Below, piece after piece: positions 34,932 to 44,136 of a DNA stretch of 64,000 nt. The stretch is from Marinobacter maroccanus (GTDB taxonomy: Bacteria > Pseudomonadota > Gammaproteobacteria > Pseudomonadales > Oleiphilaceae), in assembly GCF_002933275.1 (NCBI RefSeq), contig NZ_PSSX01000004.1, positions 62,001-126,000 of the forward strand. Reading direction: 5' to 3'. Every line of letters begins with the position of its first letter. Positions within the stretch are counted from its first letter, which is position 1. The position numbers were made by a program, and so were the translations under genes. The notes under the pieces are model-generated. The model searched no databases. It saw only the letters and a program-made list of their open reading frames with translations, and was not told the DNA's origin.

Positions 34932-35273
34932 TTACTTGCCGCCGTCTGCGGGAAGACTGGCGTAATAGGCCGCCAGATTGGCGATATCCGTGTCACTCAA
35001 GGCAGCAGCCTGACCCTGCATGATCGCGGCTTGGCCACCAGAACGCTGCTTGTTCTTGTACGCCTTCAGGGCCGATACCAGGTACTGCTCATTCTGGCCC
35101 GCCAGATTCGGATAGGTCGGGATCTGCGCAAGACCATTCTGGCCGTGGCACGCAGCACAGACCGCAGCCTTGGCCTTGCCAGCTTCGGCATCCGCGGCAG
35201 AGACTACTGCAGGTACAGCAGCGCCAAGCGCAAAAATTCCCGCAACAGCGTAGTGTTTCAGATTCATTGTCAT
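34932..35273 (-). CDS. Class I monohaem cytochrome c
   Basis: A small periplasmic electron carrier, 113 residues including a signal peptide (about residues 1-27, ending VVSAA-D). The single haem site is CAACH (about residues 39-43), and the likely methionine ligand is in QAAIMQGQ. It resembles the c553/c4-half type. An ATG two codons in (35267) has a better-spaced GAGGG and may be the true start. It converges with ppnN, leaving 24 bases. About 210 bases of upstream sequence separate it from the next gene and must hold its promoter. Confidence 0.87.
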   Translation of the reverse strand: MTMNLKHYAVAGIFALGAAVPAVVSAADAEAGKAKAAVCAACHGQNGLAQIPTYPNLAGQNEQYLVSALKAYKNKQRSGGQAAIMQGQAAALSDTDIANLAAYYASLPADGGK

Positions 35274-35486
35274 TACCCTCTCATCATCGTTTTCAAGATT
35301 TTCAGACCGGTTCGGAAGCCGGACAGTAAACTGACTAGCACTTATAGCACAGAGCCGGGGAACCTCAAATGCGATAGGTCAAGGACGTCTTTTCGACGTT
35401 CGTCCTCTTTTCTGTTCTGGCTAATAAGGTGAAAGTACGTTCGATTCCGAATCCAAGATTGTTTTAATTCTCCGGAGATATCGTCA

Positions 35487-36590
35487 ATGTCTGTAGAGGC
35501 CCAGGAACTTGCCTGTCGCGAAGGCCATATTGGTGTTCTGACGCTGAACTCCCCAGGCACGCTCAACGCACTTTCCGAGCACATGATCGAGCAGATCCAG
35601 GAAATCCTTGACCGCTGGGCCGACGATGACCGGATCTGCATCGTGGTGATTCAGGGGGCGGGCGAGAAAGCCTTCTGCGCCGGCGGTGATATCCGGGAAC
35701 TTTACGATACCATGCTCACCTCCCGGGACCGGGAAGAACCAGCGCGCGTTTTCAACCGCGAATACCGGATGGACTACAGCATTCACCGGTTCCCGAAACC
35801 TGTGCTTGGCATTGCCCACGGCGTGGTGATGGGCGGTGGACTTGGCGTATTTGCCGGCTGCCGGTATCGGCTGGTGACACCAGATGTCACCCTGGCAATG
35901 CCCGAGATCACCATCGGCCTGTTTCCGGATGTGGGCGCCAGTTGGTTTCTGAAAAGGTTGCCCGGCCGACTCGGCCTGTTCATAGGGTTGACCGGTGCTC
36001 GCCTGAACGTAAGCGATGCACTTCGGGTCGGCCTTGCGGACATGGCCATTCTGCCGGAAGACCGGGGCCGTCTGCTGGACCGACTGGCGTCGGAACGCTG
36101 GACCGGGCAAACCGCTGCCGACGACAACCGCCTTTTCCGCTTGCTCAATCAGGTTCAGACACCGGATTACCGGGCACTGCCACCCAGCCATCTTGCAAAA
36201 CACGAACAGCGGATTGCCCGGCTGAGCGCCGGCGATGAACTGCCGGAGATCGTCGATCAGCTGCTCACGGCGGAGGTGGACTGCGACTGGTGGCATGCCT
36301 GCATGAACACTTTGAGAACCGGATGCCCCGTGTCGGCCTGGCTGGTCTGGACACAACTACAAAAAGCACAGCAGATGTCCCTGAAGGACGCATTCCGAAT
36401 GGAGCTGGCGTTGGTCTCGGAATGCATCCGCCGGCCGGACCTGGCCGAGGGCATACGAGCCTTGGCCATCGACAAGGATCGCCAGCCAAAATGGAGTTAC
36501 CCGACGATTGCCGATGTACCAGAGGATGTCGTTGCGGCCCATTTCACCCCGGAGTGGGATGACGAAACCGATCCGATGGGGCTGGAATAG
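35487..36590 (+). CDS. 3-hydroxyisobutyryl-CoA hydrolase-like crotonase
   Basis: A 367-residue crotonase-fold protein. The oxyanion-hole segments are FCAGGDIRELYD (about residues 62-73) and VMGGGLGVFAGCRYRL (about 114-129). PEITIGLFPDVGASWFL contains the catalytic glutamate. The C-terminal extension with IRALAIDKDRQPKW is specific to the HIBYL-CoA hydrolase/enoyl-CoA hydratase subfamily that acts in valine catabolism. No other valine genes are nearby. GGAG precedes the ATG, within the palindrome TCTCCGGAGA. Confidence 0.83.
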   Translation: MSVEAQELACREGHIGVLTLNSPGTLNALSEHMIEQIQEILDRWADDDRICIVVIQGAGEKAFCAGGDIRELYDTMLTSRDREEPARVFNREYRMDYSIHRFPKPVLGIAHGVVMGGGLGVFAGCRYRLVTPDVTLAMPEITIGLFPDVGASWFLKRLPGRLGLFIGLTGARLNVSDALRVGLADMAILPEDRGRLLDRLASERWTGQTAADDNRLFRLLNQVQTPDYRALPPSHLAKHEQRIARLSAGDELPEIVDQLLTAEVDCDWWHACMNTLRTGCPVSAWLVWTQLQKAQQMSLKDAFRMELALVSECIRRPDLAEGIRALAIDKDRQPKWSYPTIADVPEDVVAAHFTPEWDDETDPMGLE

Positions 36591-36600
36591 CGTTCGGGAA

Positions 36601-37098
36601 CTAGAGTTGCGCGCCCGCCTGCACCAGCAGCATTTCCAGATCCCGGTTATTGGTGGCCCGGGCGATGTCCAGCGCGGTCTGGCCGTCCCTGGCCCGGTAA
36701 TTCACATCGGCCCCGGCCGCCACCAGCCTTTCTGCGGTCAGCAAATCTCCATTGGCCACGATTTTCATCAACAGGGACTCACCCCCCTGGCTGACATTGA
36801 CGTTGGCACCGGCTGCCACCAAAACCTTCACCACCGACAGATGGCCGTTCTCTGCAGCCCGCATGACGGGGGTATAGCCGTTCCGGTCACTGGTGTTTAC
36901 ATCGGCACCAGCAGACAACAACAACTGCACGCGCCGCTTTTCACCATCCCCTGCGGCTGAAATCAGAAGTGCATCCGCCTCGGCGAGAGCCTCGGGGCTC
37001 AGAGCAACCGGTTGGTTCGGGGAAGCGCAGGCAGACAGGAAAGCAAGAAGCGGAAGCAAAATTAGCAAAAAACGGAGGGCGCCGGTTCCCTTGGCCAT
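36601..37098 (-). CDS. Ankyrin-repeat lipoprotein
   Basis: A 165-residue protein with a lipoprotein signal peptide (lipobox LSAC, cysteine about residue 24). Three to four ankyrin repeats follow, each with the GADVNxxxxxGxTPxMxA pattern (GADVNTSDRNGYTPVMRAA, GANVNVSQGGESLL, GADVNYRARDGQTALDIA). It probably acts as a protein-binding module anchored in the periplasmic face of a membrane. The partner is unknown. The upstream SD is weak. It is 10 bases from the convergent crotonase gene. Confidence 0.8.
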   Translation of the reverse strand: MAKGTGALRFLLILLPLLAFLSACASPNQPVALSPEALAEADALLISAAGDGEKRRVQLLLSAGADVNTSDRNGYTPVMRAAENGHLSVVKVLVAAGANVNVSQGGESLLMKIVANGDLLTAERLVAAGADVNYRARDGQTALDIARATNNRDLEMLLVQAGAQL

Positions 37099-37170
37099 AA
37101 CAAACAGTCTCTGAGAAAGAATACGGGGGCCTATTCTGGGCAGACACCGACGGAAATTAAATCGAGCGAG

Positions 37171-39330
37171 TCACAAACCCGGGCCATCCTTCAGAAGATC
37201 ACGAACCACTTGCCGCAGACGATCTTCGCCTTCTCTCTGGCCCAGACAGAGTCGGTCGTCCTGCAGCGAGGACCAGGGCCGCCCCTGAAGAACACCCTGG
37301 CACCACAGCGGAAGCTCTTCACGGCTCTTCAACCACGCCATGATCCCCGGCCCCTGACTCAGCTTCCGCAACACTGGCACCATTACCCGAAAGCCCCGGT
37401 GGCCATTGGCAAAATGGCGAAGATCCCGCAGATCATCAGCATCCAGCGCCGGCCCCGGAGGCAGGTCAGCCGTGATCGCCGCGAGCATTTCCGGCTCCAG
37501 CCCCGGCCAGTTGTCCGGCACCAGGGTAAGCCAGTGGCCAGACAGTCGGGTGCGGATACGTCCTTCCATTTCCTGGCCGGGCTGCGAGATGCCTTTGATC
37601 ATCTGCAACGGATACTCACCACTGGAAGCCTCCTGTTGCAAACCCACCCTGACGACATGGAGACTGCAACTCTGCCAGAAGGCCAGCAGGTCGGCGCTGC
37701 CACCAAAACTGGTGCCGAGGTAATCTACACCCTGCTTGGCGGCATACGCCTGTGCAGCCTCCACCAGGCACCTGCCAATACCTGACCGCCGGGCGTCGTC
37801 TGATATCGCAATGCGGACAACCCGGAGAGCCTTCAGGGCGGCGGCTTCCGGGTAGCCGCTGTGACTGGCCAGCGATTGCGGCAGCAGATGCCCGCGAATG
37901 CGACGGGTACCCAAGCTGACCTGTTCAGCCAGCTCAGGCGAAAGCCCACCTTCAAGCGCACACCAGAGTATTCCAACCGTCCGGTCGCCAATCCGCGCCC
38001 GCCAGGTCCGGGCAGCAGTGTCGTCCAGCCATTGCCGAAGATCTGCAGGGCTGGTGCGATAATGGGCATCCACCAGCAAACCAAAGGCGTTGGACAGCGG
38101 CTCATCACCGGCGGTTGCCGGCTGCCAGGGTTCGATGACCAGTTCCCCGGTACTGCTTTCGGTTTTGGCGGCTGAACCACTGCCATCCGCGGCCAGCAGA
38201 AAGAGCCGGGAGATAAGGGCTTCCAGTGGATCACCCCCGGCCCAGCGCACCGGCTCGGTCAGCGTTACCGACTGCCAGTGAGGCGTTGATTGCTCCAGAA
38301 CCTGTCGAAAGCGAATGGCGAAACCGCGGCCGGCGCCTTCGTAACCATGCACCGTGGTGGCAAACGCTACCCGGGGCCAGCCCAGCAGAACCGATTTCAG
38401 GAGCGGTGCCGGAATCGCTGCTGCCTCATCCACCAGGACCACCTCGGCTTCCGGTCGCAAAGCCAGTAATTCGCGCACCGGAACAAATCTCAAGCGGCCA
38501 CCTGATCGAGTGGTCAATATCCGGGGACTGGCTTCGTCCAGCTTTTCTGCGAGAGCCTCGCGGGCGTGGCGGAACAGGGTATCTACGTTCTGTTCCGACG
38601 GCGCGGTGACGACGATTTCCTGCCTGCCTTTCTCGAGCAATTCCGCTGCCGCCATACCCAGAGCCGCGGACTTGCCCCGGCCCCGGTCTGCCGTGACAAC
38701 CAATGGTCGGCGTCTTCGGCCCAGACCAAACCGGACCAGGCGCTGAACCAGTTGTTCCTGGCCACGGGTTGTTCCGATTCGGAAGCTTTGCTCCGGTACG
38801 GGGGGCATGGCCGGCAAGGGCGATGTCGCACTGCCGGTGGAGATGCGAATCACGGCGTCATGGTCGGCAAGAATGTCGGCCATCCGGGCAGCGAAGGGAT
38901 GTGCCCCGCCATTGTCCAGACCGGTTCTGCGGTAATCCGGGTCGGCAAACCGGTGCCACTCAGCCAGCGGCGGCATCAACCAGAACAGCAGGCCGCCGGC
39001 GGTCAATGCCCCTGAGAGGGCCGCGAAGGCATCCGGTGGGTTTCCTTGCCAGCCATCCCAGATAATCATGGAAACTTCACGGCCGAGCCATTGCCGGGCC
39101 TCTGAGACCGCAATGGGGGTCAGTCGAGGATCAGGGCTCTGATCTGCCGGTCCGGTCCAGACGCCGGTTTGAAGTTCGAGCTCAGGTAGCAGGCCCGAGA
39201 GCCATCTGAGGTTGTTTTCCCGATTGCCCTCCAGCAGAACCAGACGGCGTTCGCCTCTGGCGGCAAGGCTGGCTTGCAGCTCGCGCCACGCCGCCGTATC
39301 CGGCTCAGCTTCGGTTCCTGGGTGGCTCAT
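37171..39330 (-). CDS. tmcA: tRNA(Met) cytidine acetyltransferase
   Basis: It installs N4-acetylcytidine at the wobble position of elongator tRNA-Met, using acetyl-CoA and ATP or GTP. The protein has 719 residues (E. coli 671). It has an N-terminal DUF1726 domain, an RNA helicase-like module with Walker A VTADRGRGKSAALG (about residues 211-224) and VLVDEAAAIP. A GNAT domain follows, with RIAISDDARRSGIGRCLVEAA. The start overlaps the stop of the DUF2237 gene (TGATG), so the two are coupled. Confidence 0.94.
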   Translation of the reverse strand: MSHPGTEAEPDTAAWRELQASLAARGERRLVLLEGNRENNLRWLSGLLPELELQTGVWTGPADQSPDPRLTPIAVSEARQWLGREVSMIIWDGWQGNPPDAFAALSGALTAGGLLFWLMPPLAEWHRFADPDYRRTGLDNGGAHPFAARMADILADHDAVIRISTGSATSPLPAMPPVPEQSFRIGTTRGQEQLVQRLVRFGLGRRRRPLVVTADRGRGKSAALGMAAAELLEKGRQEIVVTAPSEQNVDTLFRHAREALAEKLDEASPRILTTRSGGRLRFVPVRELLALRPEAEVVLVDEAAAIPAPLLKSVLLGWPRVAFATTVHGYEGAGRGFAIRFRQVLEQSTPHWQSVTLTEPVRWAGGDPLEALISRLFLLAADGSGSAAKTESSTGELVIEPWQPATAGDEPLSNAFGLLVDAHYRTSPADLRQWLDDTAARTWRARIGDRTVGILWCALEGGLSPELAEQVSLGTRRIRGHLLPQSLASHSGYPEAAALKALRVVRIAISDDARRSGIGRCLVEAAQAYAAKQGVDYLGTSFGGSADLLAFWQSCSLHVVRVGLQQEASSGEYPLQMIKGISQPGQEMEGRIRTRLSGHWLTLVPDNWPGLEPEMLAAITADLPPGPALDADDLRDLRHFANGHRGFRVMVPVLRKLSQGPGIMAWLKSREELPLWCQGVLQGRPWSSLQDDRLCLGQREGEDRLRQVVRDLLKDGPGL

Positions 39331-39707
39331 CAGCTAAGGTCGGCACCGTGGGCTTTGAGGTCGTCGAGGGCGCACTTTTCCAGGGCCGCCTGATGAGTGG
39401 CACGCAGGCGCACCCGTGGCGCGCTGCCGGCTTCAAAGGCTTCCTGCCAGCGGGCGGCGCACAGACACCAGCTGTCGCCCGGCTTCAGTCCCTCAAAGCC
39501 AAATTCTGGCCTGGGGGTGCTGAGGTCGTTGCCCTGGGCTTTGGAGAATTCGAGGAATTCGGCAGTGACTACGGCGCAGACGGCGTGCAGGCCAAAGTCA
39601 TCGGGGCCGACATTGCAGCAGCCATCGCGGTAGAAGCCGGTAATCGGGTCTTTGCCGCAGGTTTCCAGTTTTTCGCCCAGTACGTTTACGGATTCTGCTA
39701 TTTCCAT
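39330..39707 (-). CDS. DUF2237 family protein
   Basis: A 125-residue cytoplasmic protein of the DUF2237 family. NVLGEKLETCGKDPITGFYRDG, split here as NVLGEKLETC and DPITGFYRDGCC, is characteristic, as is PGDSWCLCAARWQEA. Seven cysteines are present, several conserved, but no activity is established for the family. It is translationally coupled to tmcA. A cruciform repeat lies 27 bases upstream of its start. Confidence 0.75.
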   Translation of the reverse strand: MEIAESVNVLGEKLETCGKDPITGFYRDGCCNVGPDDFGLHAVCAVVTAEFLEFSKAQGNDLSTPRPEFGFEGLKPGDSWCLCAARWQEAFEAGSAPRVRLRATHQAALEKCALDDLKAHGADLS

Positions 39708-39733
39708 TTTTCCAGACCTTCAAGTTTCGGAGG

Positions 39734-39849
39734 CAGTAAGTTGGGATAAGCCTTTCCAAAACACGCTCCTTGCGGCACATCCATGTGGCGCTTGGGCTCC
39801 GCCATCCATGGCTCCGCACAGTTTTGGAAAGGCTTATCCCAACTCACTG
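39734..39849 (+). repeat. Cruciform repeat, copy 2
   Basis: A 29-bp inverted repeat with one mismatch (39734-39762 with 39821-39849) encloses ACACGCT, hairpin A (GCGGCACA-TCCA-TGTGGCGC, seven of eight pairs) and hairpin B (GCCA-TCCA-TGGC, 39801-39812). It fills most of the gap between the divergent DUF2237 and helicase genes. The arm contains GGATAAGCCTT, also seen in copy 3. Confidence 0.87.
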
Positions 39850-39897
39850 TCGTACCTGTGAGTTATAGTCCAACAGCCATAATGAGGACTTTCAATT

Positions 39898-42219
39898 ATG
39901 CGGCAGCGGTATCCGCTCTACCAGCGGGCCGTTACAATACCGGCCATGCCGACCGAACCCCAAATTTCTGATACCAGCAACCTTCCGGATTACCTCACCG
40001 ATGAACAGCGGGCGATTATTACCGCCGGCTATGAGCATTCGGTGATTACCGCCGTGGCCGGCAGTGGCAAGACGTCGACGTTGGCGTGGCGGATTCGGTA
40101 TCTGCTGGAACAGGGGCATGATCCGGACCGGATGCTGGTGCTGATGTTCAACCGCAGCGCCCGGGTGGATTTCGAGCGCAAGCTGCAGGAGGTGTGTGCT
40201 CAGAGTGGGCTGGCGTTGCCGGAGATCCGGACCTATCACGCCATGGGCTTGCGGCTGTACAAACGATTTGTGCGGGAGGGCTATCTGCCGGGGTTTTCCG
40301 ACAAGATTCTGACCGAGCAGGAGATCAGTTTTCAGGCCTGGCAGTTAACCCGTCGGCTGGCGCCGGAGGATCTGGCGGATGAGATACGGCGCAACAAGAA
40401 GGATTTTGTCGAGACGGCGACGGGGTTTATTGATCTGGTGAAAACAACGCTGTCGCCGGCTGAGATCGTGTTTGAGGAGCTGGGGTATTCGGACAAGCAC
40501 AAATACCTCATCGATCTGTTCCACAGTTTTGAGCAGTGGCGTAAGAACCAGGGGCGGATCGGTTATGCCGACATGCTGTACGAGCCGGTGATGGCGATTC
40601 ACCAGAATCCGCCGTTACAGCGGCTGGTGGGCAACAAGATGGATCTGATTCTGGTGGATGAGTACCAGGACACCAATGAGATCCAGCATCTGCTGTTGCG
40701 CTACGTGGCCGGGGACCGGGCCCGGGTGACGGTGGTCGGGGACCCGGACCAGACGATCTACGAGTTCCGGGGTGCGAAGCCCGAGTTTATCCTCAAGCGG
40801 TTCAGCGATGAGTTCGAAAGCCCGCTGGAGCAGACCCTCAGCTATACCTTCCGTTATGGCCACCGGGTGGCGCTGCTGGCGAACCACCTGATCTGCCACA
40901 ACACCGGGCGCAAGGATGTGCTTTGTCACTCCCATCCCACAACCCCCGGGACTGAGATCACCCTGCATAGGGCGGAGAGCGATGCCGATACGGTGCTGCA
41001 GATTCTTCAGGGCCAGTCGGAACCGGCTCTTGCAGGGACGGCCATTCTGTTCAGAGTCTGGAGTCAGAGTGTTCCTATTGAGCTGAAGCTGCTGGCGCGG
41101 CAGATTCCCTACCGCATTGATGCCGGCAAGGGCGCCCTGTTCAGCCGGGAGGTGCAGGCGATTACCGCGTTGCTGATGGTGGTGACCGGCAAGCTTGAAA
41201 ACCTGCCGGACGAGGATCGGCTGGAACTGGCTCGGCAGTTATTGCGTTTTCCCCACGTTGGCTTGAAAGAGCCCGAGCTTGAGCAACTGGCACGGTTCCT
41301 GGCGGGGTTTTCCGGCGGCTGGCACGAGCGGTTGCTGGCGATGGATTTCGACGCTCTGGCCCCAATGGCGGCCCGTAAGTTGCGGAAACTGGGCGAGGTG
41401 CTTGCTCAACTTCGCAGCTATGGGGGTCCGGTTGCAGGGCTGATCAGTGTCTATGCCGAGCATACAGATCTCTATGAAGGCATCCGGAGCCTGGCCCTGA
41501 CCCATGAAAGCGCTGAAGAACGCATTGATACCGTGCAGGGGTTCCGGCAGTACCTGAAAAGCCTGGATGTTACCGCCGAAGGCGCGCTGGAGCATCTGAA
41601 AGCGCTGAAGCAACAAGCGGGCGAAAAGCAGCAGGGGGGCGTTTTGCTCTCGACCATTCATCGCACCAAAGGTCTGGAATGGCCGACGGTGATTATTCCC
41701 GGCCTGCAGGAGAAATACCTGCCCTACAGCCCGCGGCCCCAAGACGATGCCAGAGGATTCCTGGAGAGCGAACGGCGGCTGCTCTATGTGGCCATGACAA
41801 GAACCCGCCAGCAGCTGCATCTGATTACCCGCCCTGCCAGCAAGCAACCGCATCTGGACGGCGACCTGGGCCCAAGCCGGTTTGTGGAGGAATTCTGCTT
41901 CGGGCTGGCCGAGGAGTTCGGGCGCTGGCTGGACGAGCGAATCCCGGCCGAGACTTCAATCATCCGCCTGACCGCGCCCCTCACGCCGGTCAGCCAGCGC
42001 TATGCCGACCGGGAGAACGTCACTCTGGAAGGCCAGGCGGCAACATCTGCAAATTCGATGGAACCACTCTGGCATCAGAAGCGTCTAAGCCACGCCATTT
42101 TTGGCCCCGGCTTGGTGGTTTCCGAGGATGGAAGCTCGTTCGAAGTACATTTCGACAACGGCGAAATCCTCAATTTCAGCAAGAAGAGCGCTCACCTGTA
42201 TTTTACGGCTCTGGCCTGA
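39898..42219 (+). CDS. UvrD/Rep-like ATP-dependent helicase
   Basis: A second SF1A helicase of 773 residues, distinct from UvrD. Motifs are TAVAGSGKTSTLAWRI (I, about residues 48-63), LVDEYQDTNEIQ (II), VVGDPDQTIYEFRGA (III), STIHRTKGLEWPTVIIPGL (V) and LLYVAMTRTRQQLHLI (VI). A C-terminal segment (HAIFGPGLVVSEDGSSFEVHFDNGE, shown in part) resembles the tudor-like tail of UvrD. The ATG at 39898 has AGGA upstream, and a start 16 codons later is possible. The biological role is not evident from context. Confidence 0.85.
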   Translation: MRQRYPLYQRAVTIPAMPTEPQISDTSNLPDYLTDEQRAIITAGYEHSVITAVAGSGKTSTLAWRIRYLLEQGHDPDRMLVLMFNRSARVDFERKLQEVCAQSGLALPEIRTYHAMGLRLYKRFVREGYLPGFSDKILTEQEISFQAWQLTRRLAPEDLADEIRRNKKDFVETATGFIDLVKTTLSPAEIVFEELGYSDKHKYLIDLFHSFEQWRKNQGRIGYADMLYEPVMAIHQNPPLQRLVGNKMDLILVDEYQDTNEIQHLLLRYVAGDRARVTVVGDPDQTIYEFRGAKPEFILKRFSDEFESPLEQTLSYTFRYGHRVALLANHLICHNTGRKDVLCHSHPTTPGTEITLHRAESDADTVLQILQGQSEPALAGTAILFRVWSQSVPIELKLLARQIPYRIDAGKGALFSREVQAITALLMVVTGKLENLPDEDRLELARQLLRFPHVGLKEPELEQLARFLAGFSGGWHERLLAMDFDALAPMAARKLRKLGEVLAQLRSYGGPVAGLISVYAEHTDLYEGIRSLALTHESAEERIDTVQGFRQYLKSLDVTAEGALEHLKALKQQAGEKQQGGVLLSTIHRTKGLEWPTVIIPGLQEKYLPYSPRPQDDARGFLESERRLLYVAMTRTRQQLHLITRPASKQPHLDGDLGPSRFVEEFCFGLAEEFGRWLDERIPAETSIIRLTAPLTPVSQRYADRENVTLEGQAATSANSMEPLWHQKRLSHAIFGPGLVVSEDGSSFEVHFDNGEILNFSKKSAHLYFTALA

Positions 42220-42284
42220 AACGACTTCCGGCACGTAAAGGTCAACTGGGTACAATTGCGGACGTAACAATCCGTATCATTTTT

Positions 42285-42313
42285 TTGTCTTTTTTGGCCT
42301 ACTAGCCTAAATT
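42285..42313 (+). promoter_or_regulatory. Candidate promoter and leader hairpin of the OmpA-family gene
   Basis: TTGTCT (42285-42290), a 17-base spacer and TAAATT (42308-42313). The roughly 60-base leader that follows contains the hairpin GCACTT/AAGTGC (42326-42346), which could influence mRNA stability, as is common for abundant porins. Confidence 0.5.
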
Positions 42314-42379
42314 CCGAGTATACAAGCACTTTTCATGAGGAAGTGCGGTACCACAACGACAATGAACAGGAGGTTCTGC

Positions 42380-43579
42380 ATGAACGTCATGCGTCCAATT
42401 TCCGCGGCCGTCCTGGCCGCCACTCTGGCAACCCCGGCCATCGCCGACCGTCAGGAAACCGTCTACATCAACCCGTTTGCCGCTTTCCAGCTGTTTGACG
42501 ACAAGCGCGATCTGAGCGAGACCGGCACCTTCGGGGTTGGTGTTGAATACCGCTTCCGCCCCCACTGGTCAGTTGAGGCGCTGTACTCACGCGCCGATGC
42601 CGATCGCAAGTACGTGGCCGGCGAATCCGAGTTTGAAGAGATCAGGGTCGATGGTACTTACTACTTTGCCGGCCCGGACGAAGCCTGGAACCCATACGTA
42701 TCTCTGGGCGCCGGCCATGCAGACTTCGGCACAGATCCCCTGGGCCCCAGAACAGCCGGAAGCAATCATGACGAAACCCGCGTGAACGTGGGTACCGGCT
42801 TCCGCTACAACGTAAGCGACGCCGTATCACTGCGCGGCGACCTCCGTGAGTTCCACGGCATTGACGAAAGCACCTTCGACACCCAGGTTTCTCTCGGTAT
42901 CAGTTTCGCCTTTACCCGGACCATCGCGCAGGCCGCACCTCAGCCCATGGATTCCGACAGTGACGGTGTTCCTGATTCCCGGGATCAGTGTCCCGGCACG
43001 CCTGCAGGAGTTGCCGTTGACAGCACCGGTTGCGAACCAGATGGCGATCGCGACGGCGTAGTAGATCGCCGCGACGACTGCCCGAACACGCCTCGTGGTG
43101 CCGAGGTTGATAACCGTGGCTGCGAACTGGACAGCGATAACGACGGCGTTGTGAACAGCCAGGACCTGTGCCCCAACACTTCGGCGGGCGCCCAGGTGGA
43201 TGCCTCCGGCTGTGAGGGTGTGGTTGAAACCATCGAGACCTTCACCATCGAAGTGCAGTTCCCGACCAACAGCTCTGTCATCGGGAATACCTTCGATTCA
43301 GAGATTCGTCGGGTGGCTGATTTCCTGAATGAGAATCCTGAAACCATCGTGGAAATCGCCGGCCATTCCGACAGCCGCGGCGCTGCCGACTACAACCGTG
43401 CACTTTCCCAGCGCCGGGCCGAAGCCGTTGCCGGTCGCCTGACCGGGCCACTGGGTGTTGATCCGTCACGGGTGAACGCCGTGGGTTACGGTGAGGAAGC
43501 TCCAATCGCTTCAAACAACACTGCGGAAGGCCGCGCTGCCAACCGCCGGGTTGAAGCGCGCATTCAGGTTCGCCGTTAA
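42380..43579 (+). CDS. OmpA/OprF-type outer-membrane protein with thrombospondin type 3 repeats
   Basis: A 399-residue surface protein in three parts. A signal peptide (cut after PAIA) and an eight-strand barrel-like region span about residues 20-185. A calcium-binding linker of three repeats spans about 195-290, each with D-rich loops (DSDSDGVPDSRDQCPGTP, DGDRDGVVDRRDDCPNTP, DSDNDGVVNSQDLCPNTS) ending in DxxGC. A C-terminal OmpA peptidoglycan-binding domain has IAGHSDSRGAADYNRALSQRRA. AGGAGG lies six bases before the ATG. It is probably one of the main envelope-stabilising porins. Confidence 0.9.
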   Translation: MNVMRPISAAVLAATLATPAIADRQETVYINPFAAFQLFDDKRDLSETGTFGVGVEYRFRPHWSVEALYSRADADRKYVAGESEFEEIRVDGTYYFAGPDEAWNPYVSLGAGHADFGTDPLGPRTAGSNHDETRVNVGTGFRYNVSDAVSLRGDLREFHGIDESTFDTQVSLGISFAFTRTIAQAAPQPMDSDSDGVPDSRDQCPGTPAGVAVDSTGCEPDGDRDGVVDRRDDCPNTPRGAEVDNRGCELDSDNDGVVNSQDLCPNTSAGAQVDASGCEGVVETIETFTIEVQFPTNSSVIGNTFDSEIRRVADFLNENPETIVEIAGHSDSRGAADYNRALSQRRAEAVAGRLTGPLGVDPSRVNAVGYGEEAPIASNNTAEGRAANRRVEARIQVRR

Positions 43580-43605
43580 ATAACGGTCGCTACCTGAATG
43601 AATTG

Positions 43606-43629
43606 AAAAGGCGCCTGCGGGCGCCTTTT
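43606..43629 (+). terminator. Intrinsic terminator after the OmpA-family gene
   Basis: AAAAGGCGCC, loop TGCG, GGCGCCTTTT, followed by CTGTTT. It is a canonical, nearly symmetrical hairpin 27 bases after the stop. Confidence 0.85.
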
Positions 43630-43656
43630 CTGTTTCTGACAATACGCGAGGAACCG

Positions 43657-44136
43657 ATGCTCAGAGCCTCCGCCCTGATCTTTACCCTCTCTGTTCTGGC
43701 CGTACCGGCACAGGCCCAGGTTTTTCGCTGCGAAAAGGACGGCAATACCGTCTTCGCCGACCAGCCTTGCGGAGAGGACGCCGAATCGGTTGAGTTACGG
43801 GATAACCGCATTGGCGGCAGTTTCAATCAGAACCTGCCAGCGCAGGAGGCACCTGATCCCCAGAAACAGGCAGAAGAGCCGGAACCGGAAGAAGAGGCCG
43901 GCAGCTGCCGGTTTATCAACTCCACCGATTTACGCCGTTATCTGGTTCGGGAGCAGGTGGTCCGGGGCATGACCCGGGAGCATGTTCGCAGGGCCTTCGG
44001 CAATCCGCCTGAAACCTACACCAGCCCGCAGGAAGTCTGGATCTACCAGACCCGCTATTACGGTGCGCTTTATGAGCTGACCTATGTGTATTTCAGGGAC
44101 GGCTGTGTTGAACGGGTGGAGTACCGGAAACCCTGA
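43657..44136 (+). CDS. DUF4124 domain periplasmic protein
   Basis: A 159-residue secreted protein. The signal peptide (about residues 1-20, ending AQA-Q) leads into a DUF4124 motif, VFRCEKDGNTVFADQPC. A charged P/E linker follows (about 65-85). The C-terminal domain contains GMTREHVRRAFGNPPETYTS and EVWIYQTRYYGALYELTYVYF in part, reminiscent of the SmpA/BamE fold. The ATG at 43657 has GAGGAA upstream. Its last 44 bases overlap tail-to-tail with the methyltransferase gene on the other strand. The function is unknown. Confidence 0.75.
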   Translation: MLRASALIFTLSVLAVPAQAQVFRCEKDGNTVFADQPCGEDAESVELRDNRIGGSFNQNLPAQEAPDPQKQAEEPEPEEEAGSCRFINSTDLRRYLVREQVVRGMTREHVRRAFGNPPETYTSPQEVWIYQTRYYGALYELTYVYFRDGCVERVEYRKP

